This document shows positions 17,865 to 27,085 of a stretch of 64,000 nucleotides of DNA, one piece after another. The translations under genes and the position numbers were made by a program. Position 1 is the stretch's first letter. Each line of letters starts with the position of its first letter. This stretch comes from MED-G105 sp039025235 (GTDB taxonomy: Bacteria; Pseudomonadota; Alphaproteobacteria; Caulobacterales; Parvularculaceae), in assembly GCA_039025235.1 (NCBI GenBank), contig JBCCOS010000006.1, positions 1 to 64,000 of the forward strand, in the 5' to 3' direction. Under the pieces are notes generated by a model. It saw nothing but the letters and a program-made list of their open reading frames with translations, ran no database searches and was not told where the DNA came from.

Positions 17865-17897
17865 ATAACGAGAGTGCCTTGATCCTTCGCGACACGA

Positions 17898-17932
17898 CCC
17901 TGAGGAGGCGCATAAGCGCCGTCTCGCAGGGT
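17898..17932 (+). other. Stem-loop in the atpG-atpD spacer
   Basis: CCCTGAGGAGGCGC and GCGCCGTCTCGCAGGG can pair around an ATAA loop with a few mismatches. It has no U-tract, so it is more likely an mRNA-stability or processing structure than a terminator. This is inference from sequence alone. Confidence 0.45.
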
Positions 17933-17977
17933 TGAACAGGACAGCGGCATTAGAGGTTAAGATGAGGAACGAGAACA

Positions 17978-19411
17978 ATGAGCACTGAAGGACGCATTAG
18001 TCAGGTTATCGGCGCGGTCGTCGATGTGGAGTTTGACGATCATCTGCCGGGCATTTTGAATGCTCTTGAAACGGACAATGGCGGTAACCGCCTGGTCCTT
18101 GAGGTTGCTCAGCACCTTGGGCAAAACGCGGTCCGTACGATTGCAATGGACTCCACCGAAGGTTTGGTTCGCGGACAGGCCGTGAAAGATACGGGCGATG
18201 CGATTACCGTTCCCGTGGGTGAGGGAACGCTTGGGCGTATCATGAATGTGATCGGTGAACCGGTGGATGAAGCCGGTCCCGTTCCACACACCAAACGTCG
18301 GGGCATTCACCAGGAAGCACCTCCATTCGTTGAGCAATCAACGGAAGCTGAAGTGCTCGTTACAGGCATCAAAGTTGTTGATCTTCTCTGTCCTTATGCA
18401 AAGGGCGGTAAGATCGGCCTCTTCGGTGGTGCGGGTGTTGGTAAAACCGTTTTGATCATGGAGCTGATAAACAATATTGCGAAGACCCATGGTGGGTACT
18501 CGGTCTTTGCTGGCGTTGGTGAGCGGACCCGTGAAGGCAATGACCTTTATTGGGAAATGATCGAATCTAAAGTGAACGTTGATCCAAAAGAAAACGATGG
18601 GAACGCTGAAGGCTCGAAAGCGGCCCTTGTTTATGGTCAAATGAATGAACCGCCAGGCGCGCGTGCGCGTGTTGCGCTAACCGGATTGACCGTTGCTGAA
18701 GAGTTCCGTGACCAAGGTCAGGACGTTCTTTTCTTTGTGGACAATATTTTCCGGTTTACCCAGGCCGGTTCAGAAGTATCGGCTCTGCTCGGTCGTATTC
18801 CTTCTGCTGTGGGGTACCAGCCAACGCTTGCCACCGACATGGGCGGTTTGCAGGAACGGATTACGACAACGACAAAAGGTTCGATTACATCGGTGCAGGC
18901 GATTTATGTGCCTGCTGACGATTTGACCGACCCGGCGCCGGCGACGTCGTTCTCGCACTTGGACGCCACCACCGTTTTGAACCGTGCGATTGCTGAAAAG
19001 GGTATTTATCCCGCGGTGGATCCGCTCGATTCAACATCGCGGATTCTTGACCCACGGATCATCGGTGAGGAGCACTATAAAGTGGCTCGCGATGTTCAGG
19101 GTATTCTTCAGCGCTATAAGGCACTGCAAGATATCATCGCCATTCTAGGTATGGATGAACTTTCTGAAGAGGATAAACTCGTCGTTGCTCGTGCACGGAA
19201 AGTAGAACGTTTCTTGTCACAGCCATTCGATGTTGCTGAGGTCTTCACGGGGTCACCGGGTGTCCAGGTGCCGCTCGACGAAACCATTAAAGGCTTCAAG
19301 GGACTTGTTGCTGGTGATTATGATCACCTTCCTGAAGCAGCATTTTACCTTGTTGGCACCATGGATGAGGCAATTCAAAAGGCCGCGAAACTAGCGGCAG
19401 ATGCGGCGTAA
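17978..19411 (+). CDS. atpD: ATP synthase F1 beta subunit
   Basis: A 477-residue catalytic beta subunit. The Walker A is GGAGVGKTVLIMELINN (about 150-166). The catalytic glutamate lies in GERTREGND. Other hallmarks are ALTGLTVAEEFRD, the DELSEED loop (GMDELSEEDK) and the C-terminal PEAAFYLVGTMDEA. An ATG at 17978 is preceded by GAGGAACGAGAACA. It is separated from atpG by a 113-bp spacer containing a stem-loop. Confidence 0.98.
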   Translation: MSTEGRISQVIGAVVDVEFDDHLPGILNALETDNGGNRLVLEVAQHLGQNAVRTIAMDSTEGLVRGQAVKDTGDAITVPVGEGTLGRIMNVIGEPVDEAGPVPHTKRRGIHQEAPPFVEQSTEAEVLVTGIKVVDLLCPYAKGGKIGLFGGAGVGKTVLIMELINNIAKTHGGYSVFAGVGERTREGNDLYWEMIESKVNVDPKENDGNAEGSKAALVYGQMNEPPGARARVALTGLTVAEEFRDQGQDVLFFVDNIFRFTQAGSEVSALLGRIPSAVGYQPTLATDMGGLQERITTTTKGSITSVQAIYVPADDLTDPAPATSFSHLDATTVLNRAIAEKGIYPAVDPLDSTSRILDPRIIGEEHYKVARDVQGILQRYKALQDIIAILGMDELSEEDKLVVARARKVERFLSQPFDVAEVFTGSPGVQVPLDETIKGFKGLVAGDYDHLPEAAFYLVGTMDEAIQKAAKLAADAA

Positions 19412-19562
19412 TGAAGCGGGGTCTCTCGGCCTTCATTCATAAACGAGCGATCACTATCATTCGATCTGATCATTTGTGATACCGAGTAAATATATGCCGT
19501 TGTCCTAAGGCAGAGCTTCGTAGCTTATTCCTAGGTGATGGCACGGGAAAGTATTAGAAGCG

Positions 19563-19961
19563 ATGGCTGAAAAGTTAAATTTTTCTCTCGTATCACCTGA
19601 GCGTCAGCTCATGTCCGAGGACGTGGACCAGGTCGATGTTCCCGGTAGTGAGGGAATTTTCGGTGTATTACCAAACCACGCGCCTTTCATGTCGACGCTG
19701 GCACCAGGGGTCGTCCGTGTAAAGACGGGATCTGAGGAAACACGGATCTTTGTTCGTGGCGGCTTCGCAGACGTAACGCCAGCGGGTCTGACAGTTCTAG
19801 CGGAAGAGGCTATCGCGGTTGCTGACCTCAATGCGGACGATATCGCACAGCGCATCAAAAACTGTGAAGAAGACCTTGCGGACAATGATACGTCCGCGGA
19901 AACGCGACAGCGTGCAGAGGTCGAGCTATTTGAGCTGAAGCAACTACAAGCGGCGCTTTGA
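19563..19961 (+). CDS. atpC: ATP synthase F1 epsilon subunit
   Basis: A 132-residue epsilon subunit, regulatory and part of the rotor. The N-terminal beta-sandwich contains NFSLVSPERQLMSEDVDQVDVPGSEGIFGVLPNHAPFM-type sequence, followed by ILAEEA-like and C-terminal helices (DLNADDIAQRIKNCEEDLA). It lies 151 bp after atpD with its own spacer. It ends in a long stem-loop likely closing the operon. Confidence 0.95.
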   Translation: MAEKLNFSLVSPERQLMSEDVDQVDVPGSEGIFGVLPNHAPFMSTLAPGVVRVKTGSEETRIFVRGGFADVTPAGLTVLAEEAIAVADLNADDIAQRIKNCEEDLADNDTSAETRQRAEVELFELKQLQAAL

Positions 19962-20004
19962 TTGCCTTTAAGGGAGGTTTTAGTTTTTCTCCCCTTCAAA
20001 GCAA
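19962..20004 (+). terminator. Probable end-of-operon stem-loop after atpC
   Basis: TTGCCTTTAAGGGAG pairs with CTCCCCTTCAAAGCAA around a T-rich loop, directly after the atpC stop. There is no long U-run after the stem, so termination may be weak or factor-assisted, but the position fits the end of the atp operon. Confidence 0.6.
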
Positions 20005-20089
20005 TGAGCTTTCCGGCTTCGCTAGTTTAGTCGGCCAATCACGTGCATCCACAGTGTGATAAAACGCGTAGACCAATGGAACACGCTGT

Positions 20090-20193
20090 TAAAGCGCCTG
20101 CGTTCCAATTGAAGTCAGGATGGCGCTTTGAGTTGTTGGTTTGACGCATTTCATTAACGCCAACCGCACACACTTGGCTTGGAAATGCTTTTA
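20090..20193 (+). mobile_element. Family A twin-hairpin element (A2)
   Basis: A 104-bp copy bounded by TA (TTAAAGCGCC ... GGAAATGCTTTTA). Hairpin 1 has drifted (GGATGGCGCTTTG), while the second half (CATTAACGCCAACCGCACAC, GGCTTGGAAATGC) is nearly identical to the other copies. It lies between atpC and the SOUL gene, just upstream of the latter's ribosome-binding site. Confidence 0.88.
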
Positions 20194-20211
20194 ATTTCAT
20201 GAGGGTTGGAC

Positions 20212-20925
20212 ATGCGCGCTTACAAACAAAATCAAAATTTTGTCATTAGATTGGTGCTGACCGCTCTATTTTTTGTTGGAGGCGCTGCCATGGCTGATGA
20301 GGAACTGCCCAGATACGCGGTTGTCGAAGACTTTGGGGGTGGCGCCGAAATTCGTCTTTATGCGCCGATGATTTTAGCAGAAGTAGACGTCAAAGGGTCA
20401 CGCAGCGAGGCAGCAACGGCAGGCTTTCGCATTCTTGCCGCTTACATTTTTGGGAAAAACAAAAAGCAGGAAGAGATCGGTATGACAGCGCCTGTAACCC
20501 AGGTGCCGCCGGAATCTGAGCAAAGCGAAGCACCCGTCGCAACCGAGAACGACGACGCGTCTGAGAAAATTGAGATGACGGCACCTGTTACGCAGGTGCC
20601 TAATGCAAAAGGTGACGCCAACGGTTGGACGATCACGTTTTTAATGCCCGCCCGCTATACGATGGAAACTCTACCGCTTCCCATTGATGAACGAATCCGC
20701 ATCCGCCAGACCGAACCTCAACGTGCCATTGTTCTCAGGTTTTCTGGTCGGATTACCGATAAAAATATGCGCAAACACCGAGAGGAATTGGATGAGATTA
20801 TCGCTTCGCGCGGATTGCAAACACTCGGAAAACCGATCTACGCCTATTATAATGGTCCGTTTACACCGTTTTTTCTACGTCGCAACGAGGTGATGTACTA
20901 TCTGCAAGATAAAGAAGCCGCCTGA
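20212..20925 (+). CDS. SOUL-family heme-binding-like protein, exported
   Basis: A 237-residue protein with an N-terminal signal peptide (FVIRLVLTALFFVGGAAMA) followed by a SOUL domain (YAVVEDFGGGAEIRLYAPMILAEV, then GNNKKQ-like FGKNKKQEEIGMTAPV). The diagnostic MTAPVTQVP motif occurs twice, around a short Glu/Asp-rich insert, and the domain ends near YYNGPFTPFFLRRNEV. SOUL proteins bind heme or related ligands in some organisms; the role here is unknown. ATG 20212 is chosen because GAGG lies seven bases upstream. Confidence 0.85.
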   Translation: MRAYKQNQNFVIRLVLTALFFVGGAAMADEELPRYAVVEDFGGGAEIRLYAPMILAEVDVKGSRSEAATAGFRILAAYIFGKNKKQEEIGMTAPVTQVPPESEQSEAPVATENDDASEKIEMTAPVTQVPNAKGDANGWTITFLMPARYTMETLPLPIDERIRIRQTEPQRAIVLRFSGRITDKNMRKHREELDEIIASRGLQTLGKPIYAYYNGPFTPFFLRRNEVMYYLQDKEAA

Positions 20926-20976
20926 GCAATGTTCCAATAGGGCAGTTCTAGTTCAAATGACTTCTTAGATGTCTAT

Positions 20977-21082
20977 TAGAGCCGTTTGCATTCAAGCTGA
21001 TTCAGAAAACGGCTCTAGAGTCTCGTTGGAGCCTGTTACGAATCGCAAAACCGGTGATTCACTTTTGCTGCAACAGGCTCTA
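20977..21082 (+). mobile_element. Family B twin-hairpin element (B1)
   Basis: A 106-bp element. Hairpin 1 pairs TAGAGCCGTTT with AAACGGCTCTA. Hairpin 2 pairs GAGCCTGTT with AACAGGCTC. TA lies at both ends. The connecting GAGTC corresponds to the AAGTC linker in families A and C. A reverse-orientation copy lies at 50878-50983. Confidence 0.85.
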
Positions 21083-21116
21083 GCTTACGGGTCAGGAAAT
21101 GCCGAAATTCAGAGGC

Positions 21117-21650
21117 CTAAAGCATCGATAGCTTATCGGTATTCGCGCCATTTGAGATTAAATCGCGAAGCGGTAAAAATGCTGATACAACTTCGTCGTA
21201 TACAGCCCGTTTGAAAGGCACAATCAATGCCGGTGTTTCCTCAAGGTTTTTCCAACACCAGTCATCGAATTCCTGATGGTCATCGGCACTCAGATCAATC
21301 TCTTCTTCTTTTCCCGTAAACAAAAATGCCGCCCATTTTTGCCGCTGGCCCGCCCAACGCTTTTTGGGGTAATCTGGCGGAAAGTCATAAGTGATCCAAC
21401 CGGGTGTCATCGTCAAAAGACGAGCGGAGGTTACACCGGTCTCCTCTCGTAGCTCCCGGAACGCCGCATTACTCGGCGTTTCATTGGCGTCAATCCCACC
21501 TTGCGGCATTTGCCAGCGATAATCGTCCATTGCTTCACCGATATCATGAAAGTCGCCAACTCTTCGGCCCACAAATACTTTGCCTGTGCGATTGAACAGC
21601 AAAACGCCAACATTTGGGCGATATCTCGATAGGATGTCTTCGATTTTCAT
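21117..21650 (-). CDS. rppH: RNA pyrophosphohydrolase / Nudix hydrolase
   Basis: A 177-residue Nudix enzyme of the RppH/NudH type, which removes pyrophosphate from the 5' end of transcripts (or hydrolyses dinucleoside polyphosphates). It begins MKIEDILSRYRPNVGVLLFN, has the RWQMPQGGID motif typical of this subfamily, and a full Nudix box (GGIDANE...AAFRELREETGV). The ATG at 21650 matches the family start; a GTG at 21674 is in frame. It lies downstream of the polysaccharide deacetylase on the same strand. Confidence 0.9.
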   Translation of the reverse strand: MKIEDILSRYRPNVGVLLFNRTGKVFVGRRVGDFHDIGEAMDDYRWQMPQGGIDANETPSNAAFRELREETGVTSARLLTMTPGWITYDFPPDYPKKRWAGQRQKWAAFLFTGKEEEIDLSADDHQEFDDWCWKNLEETPALIVPFKRAVYDEVVSAFLPLRDLISNGANTDKLSML

Positions 21651-21743
21651 GGCGCAATGATATGGTTTTACCACGGGGATTTAAAGCATTTCCAGCCTAA
21701 GCGGCCATTGACGTCGTCACTTGTCCACGCGGCAGAACATACT

Positions 21744-23126
21744 TTAAAGCTCAGATTTCCTAAGCGTGAAAGCGGCCGACGCAGGCGCGAGCATAAGTTG
21801 CTTGTCCTCAAGGCTCCAGGCCCAAGCGGATAACTCGTCAAACACGTCTGGCGCGGCATAGGCTTTGCCGACAGCAAGTCCATCTCGTTTCGCGACGCGT
21901 TCTAGCAACGCAAGGTCTGCAGCCGGATCGGTTGTTCCTGGCGCAATTACGCGGGTAATGCTGGAAACATTACGAGCCGCTGGGTCCGTGAACCGCAGTA
22001 CAGCGCCAGTATCATCAAAATACGCAAGGCCTGACGCCCTCAGCCGTGTGAGGATTGGGTTAATGGCTGTTCGATCGCCTGAGAATTGCGCCCCGAGATA
22101 ATTGGTAACACCAAAATAGCCTTCAAATCGGGAGAGAAGCCAATCCAATCGCTTTAGATTTTCGTCACGCGTGCGGCTTGTTAATAGAGCTGCTGGCCCA
22201 AGATTGACTGTGCTCCTGGCATTTTGTTCCATCGGGAGTTCAATCAGAATCTCATGTCCTGCTGCGCGGGCGCGGTTTGCCCAAACTTCCAAATTCTTTG
22301 CGTATGGAGCAAATGCTAAACTCACAGCAGCCGGCAATTCACTAATGGCGCGTTCGGTCAGATCGCGATTTAGTCCTAGGCCACCGACAATCATGGCAAC
22401 GTTTGGAAGTTCCGTAGGCCGAAAATTAAAGGCGTAAACGTCGGCGGGACGGGCACCATTCGGCGCTATACTTGGTACGGGACCGTAACTCGTCAGACGG
22501 CGCAAAGATGGGTCAATGGCAGCAATCGGAGTGGGGGTCATGGCTCGGCGTCCTGCCGGCCCTCCACCATTGATGGAACGTGCAGGTTTTCCATCGACCG
22601 TGATGATAATATCATTCGCACTAAAGCTATTGCTGGCGATGGATGAATATTGTTCTTGTGTTGGTCGCTCCGGCTGCTCGATTTTGATAACCCGTGGGCC
22701 ACGCGTTTCGGCCAAGGCTGTTGGGCGCGCCTGTGAAGCATTTTCACCAATTAACGTCGATGCTCGGACTGAGACACCTTCATCGAGTTGGTCCGTGTTG
22801 AGCTTTTCAATATTGTACGTTCTTGCGCGGCCAATCTCGATATTAGCGGGCTGTGTTTGGCCGAGCATAGTATCGTTCGTTGGCGTAGAAAGAGCGCCGC
22901 GCGATAGAGCAAGTTGACCGGTGGTTTTTGCGGGTTGTGCTAACCGCTCTGGTGGTGCCATCCGCTGTGGAATGGCCTCTTTAATGGCTATTTTTACAGC
23001 GGGTGCCTTTCCATAGGCGAGAGCCGCCAATCCAATGCCACACACAGCGATGGTTCCCGTCCAGGCCAGGAAAAGTCGGCTGAAAACCGGTGCTTTAAAT
23101 TTTTTGCTATTTGAAAAGCGAGCCAT
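21744..23126 (-). CDS. Divergent polysaccharide deacetylase family protein
   Basis: A 460-residue envelope protein. An N-terminal membrane anchor (about 17-40, LFLAWTGTIAVCGIGLAALAYG) is followed by a long low-complexity linker. The divergent polysaccharide deacetylase (YibQ/DUF610-like) domain occupies about 230-455, opening NVAMIVGGLGLN and including SLAFAPYAKN and GHEILIELPME. In related genomes this family sits beside ctpA/envC and rppH and is tied to cell-wall processing; here only rppH is adjacent. Enzymatic activity is unproven for the family. Confidence 0.88.
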   Translation of the reverse strand: MARFSNSKKFKAPVFSRLFLAWTGTIAVCGIGLAALAYGKAPAVKIAIKEAIPQRMAPPERLAQPAKTTGQLALSRGALSTPTNDTMLGQTQPANIEIGRARTYNIEKLNTDQLDEGVSVRASTLIGENASQARPTALAETRGPRVIKIEQPERPTQEQYSSIASNSFSANDIIITVDGKPARSINGGGPAGRRAMTPTPIAAIDPSLRRLTSYGPVPSIAPNGARPADVYAFNFRPTELPNVAMIVGGLGLNRDLTERAISELPAAVSLAFAPYAKNLEVWANRARAAGHEILIELPMEQNARSTVNLGPAALLTSRTRDENLKRLDWLLSRFEGYFGVTNYLGAQFSGDRTAINPILTRLRASGLAYFDDTGAVLRFTDPAARNVSSITRVIAPGTTDPAADLALLERVAKRDGLAVGKAYAAPDVFDELSAWAWSLEDKQLMLAPASAAFTLRKSEL

Positions 23127-23376
23127 GCTGGTTCATTCGCCAAATCATCAACGATCGGAGCGTCCCTTGGGCCAATGTCTCCAATGTAGGTTAATGGATC
23201 GAAAACAATATCAGAAAAACTGTATCATTTATGCCTGCGCGCTGCTTCAACCGACTAAATATGACGGCGGTAATGGTCGTTAATTAATTGTGCTAGGTGT
23301 TGTTTGCCGCTGATTGCCCTTGGGTATTAAAATCGATATTGTTGCAAAGGAAACTGGGGGTATTTGGGGGGGCTTA

Positions 23377-23844
23377 ATGCGGTTCATTACAGCATTTGTA
23401 TTCATTCTTTTGGCCGTTGGTTGTGCGACGCTTGAAACAAATTCCCGCAGCCTGCGTACTGGTGATAGAACCTTTACGGTTACCGGGTTTTCCGGAAACT
23501 ACAGCAATGCACGCGAGCTCGCCTATTTGCGGGCTGCTCAAGAAACCTTGATTGCGGGTTTTAATTATTTTGAAATAACACGCGAACTTCAGAACGAAGA
23601 GGAAGAGATCACAACAACGCCTGGTCGGTATGAATACAGAACAGACGAAGACGGAAACGAATACGAGGAGTTCATTCCATCAACGACGTCAGTATCGGTA
23701 ACGTACAGCTATATTCTTGAGATCCGTGCACTAAATGACGTTGAAAAATCGGAGTATGATGAAAAGGGATTTCGTTATAACGACGCACAAACCATCTATG
23801 ACCAATTGGCCCCTAAATGGATCCCGGAGGAACGGGAGCGTTAG
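23377..23844 (+). CDS. Small lipoprotein, CC0125/CC1285-like
   Basis: A 155-residue lipoprotein. ATG 23377 follows a G-rich stretch and gives MRFITAFVFILLAVGC, a signal peptide with lipobox cysteine at 16. The mature part has FTVTGFSGNYSNARELAYLRAAQETL, resembling the alphaproteobacterial CC0125/CC1285 lipoprotein family, then an acidic stretch (ELQNEEEEI). Function is unknown. The longer frame from 23314 would bury the signal peptide. It is divergent from the deacetylase gene. Confidence 0.75.
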   Translation: MRFITAFVFILLAVGCATLETNSRSLRTGDRTFTVTGFSGNYSNARELAYLRAAQETLIAGFNYFEITRELQNEEEEITTTPGRYEYRTDEDGNEYEEFIPSTTSVSVTYSYILEIRALNDVEKSEYDEKGFRYNDAQTIYDQLAPKWIPEERER

Positions 23845-23924
23845 TTTACAACGGGGCTGTTGTTAAGCTCGAAACTTAGCATCAAGACTACACTCTAAGA
23901 CTTCACCGTTTAAGACGTCAATTT

Positions 23925-24833
23925 TTAAGAATGGGCCCAAGTTTCAATGAGCCGCCGAGCAATTGTAAAGCGCGGCGGTACCATGACGTCAAGATCAGAT
24001 GTACCCTGCATAACGTTGAAAATATCTTTTTTGTTGATCCATACAGCGTCAAGAATTTCATTGGTATCGAGAACGATCTCTTTACTTCTTGCTTGACCGA
24101 TGAAACCCATCATCATTGAAGAAGGGAAGGGCCAGGGTTGGCTGAATTGGTAACGGACATCAAAAAGGTCAACGCCAGCCTCTTCTTTCAGTTCGCGTAC
24201 GGCGCAAGCCTCCGGTGTTTCGCAAGGTTCTACAAAGCCCGCGAGTGCCGAATAATATCCGGGTGGGAACTGTGTACCACGACCAAGAAGGCAAGCATTG
24301 TCATGTATGGCGAGGACGATCGATACGGGATCTGATCGCGGGAAGTGTTCCGCGCCGCAGGAATGACAAATGCGTTTGGCCCCGCCGTGGCTCATTCGCG
24401 TTTCAGCGCCGCAGCACGCACAGAAGCGATGGCGTCGATGCCAATCAAGCAGCCAACGACCATGGCCAATCAGCGCCAGGTCATGTGGCGACAAAATACC
24501 AGCCGCGGTCCGCAGAGATATATAGGTTCCCAAATCGGCAAAAGGGGCTTCGTCAGCGGTGGGGAAGACGCCTACGTCTAGAGCAAACCGTGGCATACCC
24601 TTTTCAAGCCCCAACAGCACTGTGGGAGCCTCTGCGGGGAACTCGGTTCGAGCGGCGAACGCCAGCCAGCCAGGCGCATCATTGACGACCAGAGGATCGC
24701 CGCGCCATAGCGGTATGAATTCAGCTTGAGGGTTTTTACTCTGGGCCATCAGCCAGTCGGTATCGGCGCGCTGCTCAGACGCGCGATCAAGCGGTTCATC
24801 GGCAAATATAGAAGGTATATCGATATAGTTCAT
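23925..24833 (-). CDS. nudC: NAD(+) diphosphatase
   Basis: A 302-residue Nudix enzyme that hydrolyses NAD(H) and removes NAD caps from RNA in the family. It has a zinc ribbon with CACC and CHSC pairs (about 138-158), a Nudix box (GFVEPCETPEACAVRELKEEAGV), and the diagnostic SQPWPFPSSMMMGF motif that separates NADH pyrophosphatases from other Nudix proteins. ATG 24833. It is divergent from the 4.5S RNA. Confidence 0.94.
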   Translation of the reverse strand: MNYIDIPSIFADEPLDRASEQRADTDWLMAQSKNPQAEFIPLWRGDPLVVNDAPGWLAFAARTEFPAEAPTVLLGLEKGMPRFALDVGVFPTADEAPFADLGTYISLRTAAGILSPHDLALIGHGRWLLDWHRRHRFCACCGAETRMSHGGAKRICHSCGAEHFPRSDPVSIVLAIHDNACLLGRGTQFPPGYYSALAGFVEPCETPEACAVRELKEEAGVDLFDVRYQFSQPWPFPSSMMMGFIGQARSKEIVLDTNEILDAVWINKKDIFNVMQGTSDLDVMVPPRFTIARRLIETWAHS

Positions 24834-24959
24834 AATCGATGGTGTACCGGGCTTTGATCAAGCTTGCCACCAAATGGAGCGGGATTTGTGCCTATTTCGT
24901 GCTATGCTGCCGTTTGTTGGGCCTTGTATTTTGTTTCATTCAGGACGATATTCCGTAGC

Positions 24960-25049
24960 GGAAGGCTGGCGGACGAGCGTCTCGCCAACCCGGTCAGGTC
25001 CGGAAGGAAGCAGCCGCAACGAGTTTTGTTCGGGTCGTTTCAGCCTTCC
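24960..25049 (+). ncRNA. ffs: 4.5S signal recognition particle RNA (small bacterial type)
   Basis: The conserved apical domain reads CCCGGTCAGGTCCGGAAGGA then AGCAGCCGCAACGAG, the Ffh-binding hallmark of bacterial SRP RNA. The outer ends GGAAGGCTG and CAGCCTTCC pair perfectly, giving a hairpin of about 90 nt. The location just upstream of dnaX-ybaB-recR is the classical one. The exact 5' and 3' ends may extend a few bases. Confidence 0.93.
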
Positions 25050-25192
25050 ACCTCATGTCATTATGGATCCTGTCATATTCCCTTGGCGACCACCTTCGCG
25101 GTCAGCATATTTCATAGTATGAATAGTTTTTTGAGCGGCTAAGCCAAATATACGCTTCATCGGGCGTTAAACCGCTTTATTGGATCAAGATT

Positions 25193-27082
25193 ATGGTTGA
25201 AACCGGTATTGCAGAGCACCAGGACGGATCAATGCCTTATCAGGTGCTTGCGAGAAAATATCGACCGCAGTCGTTTGACGATCTGATTGGTCATGGCGCA
25301 ATGGTTCAAACACTGAAGAATGCCTTCGCCACGGGACGCATTGCCCACGCATTTGTATTAACCGGCGTCCGCGGTGTCGGCAAAACCACAACAGCGCGAA
25401 TACTAGCCCGTGCCCTTAATTATGTGAGTGTGTCCGGCGGCGATAATGGTCCAAGCATCGATACACCGGAAGAAGGCCTTCATTGTCGGGCGATTGCGGA
25501 AAGCCGTCATCCCGACGTGATGGAAATGGATGCCGCATCGCGGACAGGTGTTGGTGACATTCGTGAGCTGATTGAAGGTGTCCGCTACGCACCTGTCGAA
25601 GCACGGTATAAAGTCTATATTATTGATGAAGTGCATATGCTGTCGACGGCGGCGTTTAATGCGCTTCTAAAAACGCTTGAAGAGCCGCCAGCACATGTCA
25701 AATTCATATTTGCGACAACCGAAATTCGCAAGCTACCTGTGACGGTCCTATCGCGCTGTCAGCGTTTCGATCTTCGCCGTATTGATGATAATACGTTAAC
25801 AGAACATTTGGCTCAGATCGCGAAGAAAGAAGGAAGCGATATCGATACTGAAGGTTTAGCGATGATTGCCCGTGCCGCTGAAGGGTCCGTTCGCGATGCA
25901 TTGTCAATCCTTGATCAAGCGTTACTACAACATGCGGCAACCGAATCCAGCGATGAAAGCCTTCCTATCTCTGCTGAAGCGGTGCGTTCCATGTTGGGGT
26001 TGGCCGATCGCACCCAAGTGTGGGATTTAATCGATGCTGCTTTGTCTGGCGACGGTGCGAAATCGCTTTCGGCATTCCGTACACAGTATGATGCTGGGGC
26101 CGATCCTGCGGCGGTTATTCGAGATATGCTGGAAGTGTTGCATCTCGCAACCAGAGTAAAGGCCGCCGGGCCAGAGGCTGCATCCCACGGGGCGGCTGGT
26201 GAGGCGGATGCTGCACGGGCCATGGCGACAGCGGAGGCATTTCCCATGAACGCGTTAACCCGTGCATGGGGGCTGCTGATGAAGGGGTTAAGCGAAACTC
26301 AATTGGCGCCCGATGCCGCTGCAGCAGCTGAAATGGCTTTAATCCGACTAGTTTATGCCGCAGATTTACCAACGCCTGACGAAGCGCTTCGCATGTTAAA
26401 AGCTTCTGGTAGTGCCGGTACTGCTGGCCAGCAAGCTGGTTCATCCCAAACCAGTTCGGCGCAAACCAGTTCATCGCATACTAGTTCGGGGCAAGCTGGT
26501 AACAGCAGTACGCCGGGTACCCAGATGAGTGGGCAAGGCATGCGTGTTGTTGAGGGAGGCGGCTCGGCGGCACAGGCAACAATGCGGCAGGCTCAATTTG
26601 TAGGGGACCCCGTACCGGACTTGAATACAGTTCAACAGGTTGAACAAGCCCCCAAGATCATTGTGCGTAGTTTAGCTGACGTTGCGCGTCTGGCAGAAGA
26701 AAAACGTGATGCGAAATTTAGAGTCGAGCTTGAAAGCTATGTGCACGTAATTTCTTTCGAACAGGGGAGAATTGAGCTCCGCCTCGCGCCAAATGCGCCA
26801 ACAGATTTGTCCGGGCGACTGGTCCAACGACTAAAGCAATGGACAGGACAACCCTGGACGGTCACGATTGACACTGAAAAAACCGGCGCTGAAACCCTTC
26901 GCGATGCGCGGTTGCGTGAGGTGATGGACGATCCGTTGGTGAAAGCCGCGTTTGATTTATTCCCGGGTATCGAAATTCGGGCAATTCGTGATCAATTTAT
27001 AGAAGGGCCAACAACCGATCCTGATGTGGACATCAATAGTGAAGATGACCACGCAAAGGAAAGCATGGACGAGAAAGGCTGA
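25193..27082 (+). CDS. dnaX: DNA polymerase III subunits gamma and tau
   Basis: A 629-residue clamp-loader ATPase. It opens PYQVLARKYRPQSFDDLIGH. Walker A is GVRGVGKTTTAR (about 57-68). The DEVHML box is near 144, with SRC and sensor motifs after. The usual Cys4 zinc module between Walker A and DEVH is reduced to one cysteine (GLHCRAI). A Ser/Thr/Gln-rich linker (about 404-445) encoded by 15-bp tandem repeats joins a C-terminal tau-like part. The start may be ATG 25232, which has AGGACGG upstream. It is followed 3 bp later by ybaB. Confidence 0.94.
   Translation: MVETGIAEHQDGSMPYQVLARKYRPQSFDDLIGHGAMVQTLKNAFATGRIAHAFVLTGVRGVGKTTTARILARALNYVSVSGGDNGPSIDTPEEGLHCRAIAESRHPDVMEMDAASRTGVGDIRELIEGVRYAPVEARYKVYIIDEVHMLSTAAFNALLKTLEEPPAHVKFIFATTEIRKLPVTVLSRCQRFDLRRIDDNTLTEHLAQIAKKEGSDIDTEGLAMIARAAEGSVRDALSILDQALLQHAATESSDESLPISAEAVRSMLGLADRTQVWDLIDAALSGDGAKSLSAFRTQYDAGADPAAVIRDMLEVLHLATRVKAAGPEAASHGAAGEADAARAMATAEAFPMNALTRAWGLLMKGLSETQLAPDAAAAAEMALIRLVYAADLPTPDEALRMLKASGSAGTAGQQAGSSQTSSAQTSSSHTSSGQAGNSSTPGTQMSGQGMRVVEGGGSAAQATMRQAQFVGDPVPDLNTVQQVEQAPKIIVRSLADVARLAEEKRDAKFRVELESYVHVISFEQGRIELRLAPNAPTDLSGRLVQRLKQWTGQPWTVTIDTEKTGAETLRDARLREVMDDPLVKAAFDLFPGIEIRAIRDQFIEGPTTDPDVDINSEDDHAKESMDEKG
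26439..26498 (+). repeat. 15-bp tandem repeats in the dnaX linker
   Basis: Four 15-bp units (GTTCATCCCAAACCA, GTTCGGCGCAAACCA, GTTCATCGCATACTA, GTTCGGGGCAAGCTG) encode a SSQTS/SAQTS/SSHTS-type five-residue repeat. The period is a multiple of three, so copy-number change would not break the frame. Confidence 0.8.
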
Positions 27083-27085
27083 GCA

